NCBI RefSeq assembly: GCF_018499875.1
Contig: NZ_JAHBAY010000011.1
Span: 228,585 to 292,584, forward strand
DNA length: 64,000 nucleotides
Source: Kineosporia corallincola
GTDB taxonomy: Bacteria > Actinomycetota > Actinomycetes > Actinomycetales > Kineosporiaceae
Direction: 5' to 3'
Positions 51,601 through 63,600 of this stretch are shown one piece after another. The notes under the pieces were generated by a model. It was given only the letters and a program-made list of their open reading frames with translations. It made no database searches and had not been told where the DNA came from. Within the stretch, counting starts at the first letter, position 1. Every line of letters begins with the position of its first letter. The position numbers were made by a program, and so were the translations under genes.

Positions 51601-54600
51601 GGTTCGCGGGCGCCGAGGTGCCGCAGGCACTGACCGACCGGATGCTGGCGAACTTCAGCGAGCAGGCCAATCACCTGGCCGAGGCCTACCGGGCCAAGGC
51701 TCCGGTGATGACCGCCCAGAGCGCCGCGGTGCACCTGGGCATGGACTACGGCAAGCTGGTCCAGGCCCAGCAGTCCTGGCTGAATCTGCATGTCTCGGTG
51801 GAGAACTTCGGCGCCCGGCTGGAGCAGCGGGTACTGGGCGAGATCAATGCCGCCGACGTGGACCACCTCAGCCCCGGCGAGCGCGTGCAGGTGCCGACCG
51901 CCGCCGGGATCGAGGCGATGCAGGCCGGGCAGCAGGGGCTCGCGCAGGTACTGAAGGACTTCTCGAACAGCCCGGGCGAGATGACCTTCCGGGTGCGCGA
52001 CGCCCAGATGCAGATGCTCGACCTCTCCCGCGGCGTGATCAACGACATGCGGGCGAAGATCGCCGGACCGGCCGCACCCGAGCTGAAGTCGTCCACCTGG
52101 TACAGCCTTCCGAGGATCACCGACCAGGCCGGCTTCGCCGCGCAGGCGGACGTCCGGGTCGACCAGGCGGCCCAGCACTTCGCCGGGATGCTGGAGCGGG
52201 CCGGGATCCCGGCCGAGTTCAGCGGCCGGGCGATCGAGAACTTCCGGAACGCCGCCGACGAGATCGTCGCGCCGCTGCGGGGCGAGGGTGTGGACTCCTC
52301 CACGGTCGTCGCGGCGGCCCAGCAGTTCGAGAAGCTCAACCAGCACACCTACACCTGGGCGCTGGCCCAGGAGAAGATCGGCAACTGGTCGCAGGCGATG
52401 AACGCCTCGGTGGAGAAGCGGATCTCGGCCCTGGGCCCGGACACCGCTCCCTACCGGCAGCAGTTGTTCGACACCGCCGCGGCGGACGCCGGCAGCGCGA
52501 TCCGGCAGGCCGTGGACGAGGCCGGCGCGCACCTGGGCCTGCCCACCGACACCCTGGGCACGCCCAGGGCCGCTTACGAGGAGCTGCTGGCCGGCGCCAC
52601 CGCCAAGATCGACGCCTCCCGCACCGAACTGCTCGAGCAGATCAGGCAGGCCTTCACCCGGGCCGACGTGCGAGCGATGAACCCGGGCGAGGTGGGGCGC
52701 GCGGTCCTGGACGGCGAGACCAACTGGGGCCAGTCGATGATCGACAGCCTCTTCACCTCGCCTGCGCTCCAGCGCCTGGAGATCGTCACCGAGCGCACGG
52801 AGACCGGCCTGGTCGAGACGGTCGTGCGCCCACGGGCCCTCGACGACGTGGACGTGCCGGCGGCGAGCCCGTTCCAGCCGACCACCGAGAACCTGATGAC
52901 CCTGACGGTGGCCCCGGCGCAGGACGGCCGGATCCCCTCGCTCAGCGACATCACCGACCTGGTCGAGGCGCTGCCGGTGGCGCTGCGCCCGACCGATTTC
53001 AAGGTCGCGGCACAGCTGCCGTTCACCGCCGACGATCTGCACCTGATCCTGGAGACCGGGCCGTTCGCACCGGATCTCGTCGCCGCCGCCGCGGCGCGGG
53101 CGGCCGCGGACACCGGCTTCGTCTACGAGGTGAGCGAGACCAACCTGCTCGGCGACGGCGGTCTGGGCTCGCCGGCGCCCCACCTCCCGGGCGACCTGAG
53201 GATCGCCGAGGGTCTCGGCGAGGGCCTGGGGCTGCCGGCCGGGGTCACCCTGGACCGCAGCGCTGCCGCCACGATCGATGGCCTGAGTGGCTCTCTGGCA
53301 GGAGTTTTCGCCGCGCGGGCGAGCGCGCTGGCCGACTGTGTGATCGCGCTGGAGACGCTGAACCGGGCAATCACCGGGGTGCGCTTCGGGGCCGCGACCG
53401 TCGACGACGCGCTCACCCCGCAGGCCCGCCTGGCCCAGCAGATCGGCGCCGGCGGCTGGGCGCGGGTCGGCAACTCGTGGGACCCGGTGCTCCGGGCGGT
53501 CGCCTCCGGTCCGCACCTGACCACGGCCTACGTGTACGCGGCGCCGCCGAATGCGCCGATGCACGCGCTGGCGGCGATCAACTGGCACGGCGAGACGTAC
53601 TGGGTGGATCTCCAGGCGGCGGGTGTGGATCGTCCGGTGGTGACCGATGCGTCGTCGGCGCCGATGCCGGCGGTGGATGCCCATGCGCTGGTGCAGTTGC
53701 CGGACGGTTCGCCGGCGCAGTTGACCACCGCGACCACCGCGACGTCCACCGTTGACGCTCTGGTCGACCCGGCACTGACCACGGTGCCCCGGATGACCCA
53801 GGGCGGCCCGGCCTACGAGATGAAGCCGCTGGCCAGGTCGCAGCGGCGGGCCGCCGCGTCGGCGGCGACCCCGCGCCCCGACGCGGCATCGCTGGACCGG
53901 GTGCAGGAGGTCACGCTCGCCCTGCTGCCCGACAGCGGCGCGCGGGACTGGGGCCGCACGCTCCAGACCGTACGTACCCGGATCGACGTCGCGTTCGCCC
54001 AGGCCGATCACCGGGTCACCGGAGCCGTGGTCGCGGCCGCGGGCACCGCCGTGGACCAGGTCCGGGCTCTGCCGGAGGTCTCGGCGGACCAGATCGACGT
54101 TCTCGACGGCTACGTCACGACCCTGCTGAACGCCTACCGCAACGCGGCCGAGCAGAGCGCCCGGGACCTGATCACCCGGCTGGGCGACGTTGCCCGGGTG
54201 CCGGGGCAGAGCATCGTCACCGACATCCGGCCGGTGCTGCCGGCCTACACGCACGACGGTGCGCTGGGCAGCGGGAAGATCCTCAAGACCGGCAACTTCA
54301 CCTCTGCCTTCGACGTGGTCGCGGGGATCAACGGGGTGCTCGGCACGGCGCTGCCGCCCTCGCACGTGGTGCAGCTGGAGACCGTACTGCGCGACGGCGC
54401 GATCGGTCTGTCCGACGCCACCCGGATGATGAACGGCGGTCTGCCGCTGAAGGATTCGGTCGCTGTCGGGGAGCGGCGGTACGAGATCCGGCTCGGCCTC
54501 GACCTCCAGGGCGGTCTGCCGCTGAGCGCCGACCCGGACGCCGCGGACCTGATCGAGTACGACGTGCGCTACCAGACCCAGCAGGTGGACACCAGCGCCG

Positions 54601-57600
54601 GCTCCACCTCGCAGCGCGCGGGCACCGGCGCGTTGACCGACGCGATCGCGCTGGGCACCGACGTGGCCCTGCGCAGCACCGGGGTGCCGCTCAGCACCAA
54701 GGCCAACGAGCAGCGCACCACCGAGCCGGTCAACGGCACCGGCACCGAGTGGTCGCGCAACGTCAAGGGCATGATCGGCACCACCGAGTTCGTCGCCGCG
54801 GCCCGGCTGACGGTCTCGCTCACCGACCTCGGCAGCGGCCTGCCCGCCGCCGTCCACCCGGTCGGCCAGGGCCGGGTCTGGGCCCGGTTCTACAACGAGG
54901 CCGTGCGGATGACGCCGGCCGTCGATTCCTCGGACGTGGCGGGCAAGGGCAAGGCGCCGGTCCACGTGTCGGTCCCGACGCCGCTCGTGGCGCACCCGGT
55001 GATCGCGGTCCCCGCAACCATGTTCGACACCGGAACCCGGGTGGTCTCGCCGCTGCTCGACGTGTTCCACGCGGCCGAGGCGATCGACGCCGGGGAACTG
55101 CCCTCGCTGGTGCGCTCGCGGCTCGGCGCGGAGCTGGACGAGACCAGCACCGGGCTGGTGAACGAGTTCTTCGGCAGCGAGAACCTGCTGCTGAACGTCG
55201 GTTTCATCGTCGGCGGCAAGATGATCTCGTCGGTGCTGCCGGTGCACGGTGGTACCGCACTGATCGTGACCGCCGGGGTCAGCTCGGTGCAGCAGGTCGA
55301 CACGGTGGCGAAGACCACCCTGCGCCAGGATTCCGGATCGTCGGTGAAACAGGAGACCAAGCGCGGACTCTCGACCACCGCGGACGTCGGCGTGGGCTGG
55401 CAGGGCACCTCGCAGCTGGGCAAGGCCGCCGAGAAACTGACCGGGCTGGGCACGTACAGCTCGGTGACCGTCTCGCTGAGCGGCGGCATCGGCCGGACGA
55501 AACCGCTGACCGTCGCGTCGGGCAACAACGCGGGCACCAAGTCGGTGCTGGAGTACACCGGCCCGGCCCGCCTCTACCTGGTCCGGATGGCGGCCCGGGT
55601 GGATCTCGACTTCGAGCAGACGGCTCGGGAGAAGACCGACCGGCACATCGATTTCGGCCGTCCGGTCGAGGCCGAGATCGTGCAGCACGTCTGGGTGCCG
55701 GAAGACGAGGCGGCGGACTTCGAGCGCCTGGTGGCCGCGCCGCGCGAGGGCGTCACCAGCACGCCCGACGTCCCGGCGATCACCGTCACCGAGCCCGGGG
55801 CGGCCTCCGCCGAAATCGCCGGTGGGCAGTCCCTGGTCAACCGGATCCACAACGCCCAGGCCCGGATCATCGACAGCGAGGGCGAGATCCGTTACCTGCC
55901 AGCGGGTCTGGTCACCGGTCAGTCCTCGGCGGGGGCCGGCGTGGACCGGATCCCGGGGGCGGAGAAGATCCTCGACGAGATCGAGCGCCAGGTCGAGCTC
56001 GCCCACCCGGGCGTGCTGGCGAAGGCCGGCGTCGACGGCCGGACCGCGTTCCGGCGTCAGCTGAACACACCGTTCTCGACGCCCGGCGTGCTGACCCGCT
56101 TCGGGCGGGCCCAGGCCACCCGGATCGCGCTCCAGGGCACGATCGGCGGTCACGACGTGCGGGTCGTCGTCCAGGCGGACGACCTGCGCTTCGAGTACGC
56201 GAGACTCCAGTCCGACGAGCACAACGGCACCGTCGACATCTCGAACAAGAACTCCCAGAAGCTCGACCTCAAGCAGACCTTCGGAATGGTCAGCCGGGGT
56301 GGCGTGGACGTGCCGTTCCTGGCGCCGCCGAACCATGCCAAGGGCGTGCTGCGGGCCTTCAACCCGGTGGGTGGCGGCAGCGGCTCGCAGACCCACCAGA
56401 TGGCCGCCACCGGCGGTCAGGCGGTCAAGAGCAACAGCCGGTTCAAGTCCTCCAAGGACAAGATCCAGTTCCTCACCTTCAGCGCCGATTTCAAGGTCGG
56501 CGTGACCTTCGGCGGCGCGGTCCCGACCGGGGCCGGGCTGCTCGACCTGCCCGCGAACGCGGTCACCCTGCCCGGTGAGGTGCGGTTCGCGATCGCCGAG
56601 AGCCTGCTGCCCCGGACCCGGGTGGAGCACCCGCAGACCCTGGGCCGGGCGGTCACCGGCCTGAGTGACGCCGACGTGGCCGCGTTCAAGGCCACAGCCG
56701 TCCGCTTCGGCGGCCTGAGCAGCCAGGTGATCCCGGTCGGCCTGCTCGGCCTGCGGGAGCTGGAGAAGGCGGTCCTGAGCAACCTCGGCGACACCGGAAC
56801 CGTGGCCCAGCGGCGGCAGTTCGCCGAGAGCGGGGTCGCGCCGGAGTCGCTGCTGGGCAACCTGGAGCTGCTGCTCGACGGGACCGGTCTGCCGCTGGCC
56901 GAGCTGATCGACGTGGGCCTGGTCTGGGACACGCACAGCACCGGCCGGGTCAAGGTCTGGTTCTCGCAGCCGAAGGCCGTGCTGGAGACCAGCGCGGGCG
57001 CGGCCGACAACGTGAACGAGTCCAGCGTCCGGCTGGACTTCCAGGACAAGTACGCCCGCTCGGGCGAGGGTTCGGCCGGTCTCGGCCTGACCCTGCGCAA
57101 GGCTCCGCCGGAGAGCAGCCCGGTCTCGAACGTCACGATCGCCCCGAGCTACCAGTACCGCCGCGGCGGCCGGGCGGAGTGGTCGCGCAGCGACAACATC
57201 GGTGGCGGTGTCCGGCGTACCGGCCGCGACCAGGACCTGCACACGCTGTACCAGTCCGACATGCTGGTCGAGATCACCGGCTGGCGGTGGGTGCAGGCCG
57301 TCGGCAGCATGCGCCTGGTCGAGGTGACCACCCACGTCAAGATCGAGCGGGGGGCGCAGTACCTGCTCGGCGCGATGAACGCCAGGGCGCTGGGCCTGCC
57401 CGGTCTGAACCCGCCCGAGGTCGACGTCGAGGTCGTCGAGGTCAAGGCCGAGACGTCGAAAACCGCCGAACCCAAGTTGCTTCCGGCGTCCTTCGTCAAC
57501 GACGGCCACATCTTCGGCCTGTCCGAGACGGCTGCCCTGTCCGATCCGGGCGCGGTGCTGGCCGAGACCAAGGAGCTGCTGGCCCGTTTCGTGCCGGGCT

Positions 57601-60600
57601 ACCGCGACGCCGGCTGGCGCGAGGTCCCGACCGGCACCACCGTCTCGCTCGACGCCGCCCTCCAGGGCCGGTCGCTGCGGGCGCGGCTGGGCACGGCCCA
57701 CGGCGCCGGCATCGTCCTGGTGCTGCCGCGTGACCTGCCCGGTCTGCCCTACCGGCAGCTGGTCCAGGTCAAGGTCACGATGACCCAGGGCCCGGCCACG
57801 GCCGGCGGCCAGGAGGTCAACGTCGGCCTCGACAACTTCATGCAGAGCTCCGCCCGCCAGGACGCCGGCTCCGGCAGCGGGGTCTCGCGATCCCACGCGG
57901 GCGGCATCACCACCGGGTACACCACCGGCAAGTCGCACCGGCCCGGTTTCGGCTTCAGCGGTGGCTACGCGCCCGAGGCCGGCACGTCGCTGACCGAGAC
58001 CGCGAGCAAGAAGCAGAACTTCCGGATCAAGCCGAAGAACAAGAAGTCGCTGGAGACCCAGCACCCGGTCGTGTTCCGGGTGGAGGTCAGCGTCGCCTAC
58101 GAGCCGTCGCAGTTCCTCGACGCGGCCAGCTTCGGTCAGGCCTGGCTGACCAGCCCGGCCTGGACCTACGTCAGCACCGTCCCGAGCACGCTCACCCTGC
58201 GCACGCCGATGGACCTGGCGGTGACCGGCTCGGGCAGCGGGCACGTGGCGCGCGCGCCCCGGATCTCCTCCGGCCCGCACACCCCGGTCGACCTGCGCGG
58301 GCAGATCCCCGAGCAGACCTGGCTGGCCGGCTCGAAGTTCCTGCCGGCCCACTTCCAGGCCCTGCTCAGCGGCGAGACCGCCGGCAGCGCAGCCGCTTTC
58401 CGGGCCGTCCCGCCGGGCAGCCCGGTGCAGCAGCGACTGCACCTGCTGGCCAGCGAGGAGGGGGCCTCGGCGAGCGCCCCGAAGATGTACACGGCCGGCG
58501 GGCTGACCGTGCCCGGCACCCCGGAGCGCGGCTGGTTCACCGACACCGTGCACCACCTGAACCTGAAGCTGGGGCTGGGCGACCTGGTCGTGCTGAACCC
58601 GGTCGACACCACGACCGGCGGGTTCACACCGATCCGGATCGGGACCGAGCACACCACCGAGACCGGCCGGGAGGCCGAGCAGGGCTTCAGCCTGGAGAAG
58701 TCGATCGGCCAGGGCGGGGTGTTCCAGTACATCTACACCGAGCTCGCCAAGGGTGCGAACGAGGACAACATCCGCCTCGGCGACGCGCACTCGGCGGGCA
58801 CCGCGCCGCAGGCCGGGCGGGCGAACGTGCATGCCAAGGGCCAGAGCGCCAATGCCGGGCGGGTCACCGAGGAGACCAGCGAGCTCGACATCCAGGGCTT
58901 CCTGTTCCGGGCCACCGCGATCCACGACAGCACGCGGCTGAGCTCCAGCCGGAGGCTGACGAACCAGGGCGACCGGATCCCGACCGGTTCCTCCCGCCTG
59001 ACCGTGGCCAACGGTGCCTACGTGCTGTTCAGCGAGGCCCAGGCGGTGGAGATCGGCCTGGTCCGGGTCGAGACGGTGGGCGAGGCGAAGGTCTACCGGC
59101 TCGGTCCGAACGCCCGCACCGAGGCGCCCGCCACCTGGTCCGGGCTGGTCGCCGACACCCGGTCCGGGATCTCGCTGGACGGCTCGGCGGACTCGGCCCG
59201 GCTGGGCGACGCGATGCCCGCCGTCCCGGGCTGGATGACGGTCACCGGCAGCTTCGACAGCGGGACCCAGACGGTCCGGATCGGTTCCGCCACGGCCGGA
59301 CGCGACCTGGACGCCACGGAGTTCGCCACCTGGCTGTCCGAGCAGCCGAACTGGGGTGGACGCTCGCTGGTGCTGGCCATCGACGGCATCGGCTCGACCG
59401 CCGGCCGGACCGAGCAGCAGACCTTCCCCTTCCTGGTGCGGGATCGCCTCGGCGTCGAGGTGCTGGCCCCGACCGGCGACGTCAGCCTGCTGCCGGTCCC
59501 CCCGTCCGAGATCGTCGAGAGCGGGCCGCAGGCCACGCTGCGTGTGCTCGCCCCGATGGTGGAGGCCGCGTCCGGCCTGGGGGCGGTCCGGGCGGGCGGG
59601 GAGCCCGTGCCGGTGAGCGCCGTGCGGCCGCAGGCCCCGACGTTCGCCTGGTTCGCGGCCGAGCACGGGGTCAGCTCGCGGGACGTCGGGCCGGACCTGG
59701 TCGAGGCGCTCGGCACGATGGGCGCCCCGCCGGCGGCGGGCCAGGAACTGAACTGGCTGTCCGCCCGCTACCAGCCCGAGCGCGAAGAGGTCTTCGTGAT
59801 CGGTGACGACGAGGACCTGGCCGAGCCGGAGTTCACCGGCCCGAAGATCAAGCTGCCCGAGACGGTTCCGGACGCCCTGACCTCGCACGGGATGCGGCCG
59901 GTGGACGAGGCCGCGGTGTCGCTGGTGCGGGCCGAGGCCAACCTCCAGCTGGCCCGCCTGGTCCGCGAGGGCACCCCGCCGGTGCTGCGTGACGCCCAGG
60001 TCGAGCGCCTGATGGAACGGGTCCGTGAGGCCGGGGCGGTGGTGCGCACCGTGCACGACCTGGCCTGGGAGGTGCTCAAGCAGCACCTGGGCGACCTGCG
60101 GATGCTCGGCGGGGCGCGGCCGTTCCGGAACCTGGACGTGCCGTTCTTCGGCGAGAGCCCGGCGGGCCCCAGCAACTACATCGTGTCCAGCGACTACGAC
60201 AGTTCCAGCGACGTCGCTGGTCCCAGCTACGACGCCGACTCCAGCTACGACGTCGGCTCCAGTGACTACGACGAGTCGGGCAGTGTGGGCGGGAGTCTGA
60301 CCGGGGCCGATCGCACCCCGACGCAGCCCCGGTTCGGTTTCTCCGCCCCGTTCGGCGAGGACCTGGACTTCTACAGCCGCGAGATCGACGAGGGGGCAGC
60401 CACCGTGCTGCCCGGCGCCCTGGCCCCGGCCGGGACCGTCCCGCTGGAGATATCGGCGCTGGCAGCGGGTTTCGTCGCCGGGAACGGGCGGCTGGACTGG
60501 TCGCTGTACCAGGAGATGCACGCCGCGGTCGTCGACCGGGTCGGTGGGACATCGCAGATCTCCGACGGTTTCAGCCGGCGCCCGCTGGGCGCGGCCGAGC

Positions 60601-63600
60601 CCGCGGCCGACCTGTTCGCCGAGAGGATCGGCGGGCGGAAGCTGATCGGCACGGTCGCGGAGGTGCTGGACGGCGTCCGCCCGGTGACCTTCCTCGACAC
60701 CTTCAGCCGTAGCGCCGACCCGCTGGTCACGGTCGGCTACGGAAAGGACGAGGCAGCCGCGATCTTCGACCGGATCCTGCTCGAGCACCGGGTGCTGCTG
60801 GACGAGTCCGGGTCGCACCTCGACCTGGCCCGGGCCAGCGCCCGCACGGTGCGGGCACTTCAGGTCTCGCAGCTGTTCACCGGCCCGAACAGCGAGCTGA
60901 ACGTCGGCGTGGTGCTGCCGTTCCTCCTGTCGCGCAGCGGTTTCGAGATCGTCGACCTGAGCCGGCTGCGCGACGCCTTCAACGGGCAGACGACGCTGGA
61001 CGACCTCACCGCCCGGATCCTGGCCGGCGTGCGGATGCCGGAACCGGTTGCGACGACGACGGTCCTCACGTCGTCCACCATTGAGACGACGGACCTCGCC
61101 GCGACGCTCGACATCCGGATCACGCCGGCCGCGGACGACTCCGGCCGCCTGGGCATCCAGGCGCCGTCGGCGCCGTCGGCGGCCTTGGTCGCCGCCCTGT
61201 CCGAACACCTCTCCCAGGGAGGGGGTTTCCGGCTCGACGGAACCGGTCTGGACCACGCCTCCGCGGCCCGGCTGGCCGGCGAGGCGCCCATCGACCTGCT
61301 GTACCGGCCCGACCCGCAGGCGAGTCAGTGGCACCGGGTGGTCAGCGCGGCAGCCGGTGACTTCACCGGTGTCGTGCGGCAGGGGCCGGTCACCCTGGTC
61401 GACGGCCAGGCGTGGTGGAAAGACGCTCCGGTGGAAGAGATCCCGGTCAGTGACGCACAGGCGCTCATCGACCTGGTCAACCGCGGCCTGCACGAGATGG
61501 GTGTGCGCTGGACCACCGCCCCCCAGTTCGACGTGTTCCGGGTGGACGGCCCGCCCGCCGGCAGCCGCGACCTGACCGACGTGTTCCGCGGCGACCTGGT
61601 CGAGGCCGGCAAGCGCTGGCAGCTCCAGGTGATGCGCACCCTGTGGGACGCGGCGCAGCGCGGGACCGGGCAGGAGACCGGGTTCACGCTGCCGGTGCGC
61701 CGGGGCCCGAACTTCGAGGACACGATCAGCGTCCGGATCACCCCGGTCTCCCAGTGGTTCGTGGCCGAACTGACGCTGGAGAGCGTGCCGGTGCGGGGCG
61801 CGGGCGACTTCGCGCTGACCACCGGCGACCGCCGGACCTGGACCGGGATGGACCCGCGCGCCGAGCAGGAGGACCTGTGGGCGCTGGAGCCCTCGGTCCG
61901 GGAGAACCTCCAGGCGCACGACATCAGCCTGCTCGACCTGCGCCGCGACCACCTGGCCGGTGACTTCCCGGTCAGCTTCCGGGACTTCGTCGGTCGTCTG
62001 ACCACGCGCCTGGCCGACATCGACACCCGGGCGATGACCGAGATCCGGGCTCAGGACGGCCTTCTCGCCCGCTGGAACGCCCAGGCCGAGGGCATGGCGA
62101 ACCCGTTCACCCGGGACGCCGAGGGGCAGATCTACGCGCGCAACGGCCGGGACGAGCTGGTCCCGGTGACCGGCCCGCTGGTGGACCTCCTCGACGAGGT
62201 GCCGGGCCTGCTGGCCAGCGCCTTCCGGATGGGCCTGACGGACCGGCAGATCTACCACCGGCTCAACCTGCTCAGCCACACCCAGGGCGATGCGACCCTG
62301 GCCGAGGCGGTCCGGGTGCTGGTCGAGGAGCGGCAGGACGCGCCGCCGCGCTACCACACGATGGTCTGGCACGACGTGGCCGCCGGCCGGCCGATGCCGA
62401 CCCTGGCCGAGGTGCTGCCGTCGGGCGTGATCGACCGCGCCGTCCGCTCCGGGATGACCACCGACCACCTGGACCAGTTGCTCCAGGTGGCGCACGCGAC
62501 CAACGGGCTGGGCGACTTCCCGCGCTGGATCACCGAGATCGTCGACGGGCGGCTGCGTGAGCAGGAGCAGCGCCCGCCGAGCCCGGCCCTGACCGAGCCG
62601 GTGGCGGACGTCGCCCCGGCCGGCCCGCAGCTGGAGCAGGTGCTGGACCCGCACTGGATCCAGCGCGGCCTGGAGGCCGGGCTGCCGCTGGAGACGATGC
62701 ACGCCGAGGCCGTGGCCGCCGGGCGGGTCGCCGAGTTCACCGCCGAGGTCTTCCGCGGCATCCAGGAGTTCGACGCCGCCGTGGCGCGCGAGGCCCAGGC
62801 GGTCTGGGACAACCACCCGGCACCCGAGCTGGAGCAGGGACTGGAGCCGGTCTTCGGCCGGATGGCCGCCGACGCCGACGGCCTGCGGGCGGAGCGGGTC
62901 GCCCGGAGCCTGGCCCGGGAACTCGGTCTGGTGACGCGGCGTCCTCTGCCGTCGGTCACCGACCCCGCCACCCGGATCGCCGGCTCCCTGGGCCTCACCG
63001 CGGACGCCTTCGCCGGGATCGAGGGAGAACTCTCCCTCGGGGAGCTGGGCCGGGCCCTGTCCGACCTGGGCCAGGGCAGCCTGGCCTGGATCGTCACCCC
63101 GGGACAGGTCACCACGCTGTGGGGCCGCACCGGCCACGAGCCGCTCTGGTGGAACCCGCAGGCCCCGGTCGGGCAGCGGATGCGCCCGCTCTCGCAGCAC
63201 GCCCCGATCCACGACGACAGCCAGGTCATGCTGGCCCGGCCGGACGGCTCGATCGTGTCGGCCGACGAGGTGCGGGGCCGGTTCACGCCGATCACCGCGG
63301 ACCTGCTGCGCGCCGAACTCGCCCGCGGGATCAACGGCGGCACCAACTCGGTCTGGTGGCAGGGTCAGGTGGCGGTGGCGGTCGAAACCCTCAGCGCGAA
63401 CCAGGCTCTCGGCGGCGACCGGGCGGCGCTGGTCGCCGAGGCCCGGCAGCTCGCGACCACCTCCGTCGGCCGGGCCTCCGGCGATCGTGACGGTCTGACG
63501 GGCGATTTCAGCCCGCGCAAGGCGCAGCTCCAGAGCCAGGTCGTGCCGGTCCTGGCGGCGGCGACGGTCTCGGCCGCACCGGCCCAGGGCCGGATCACCC

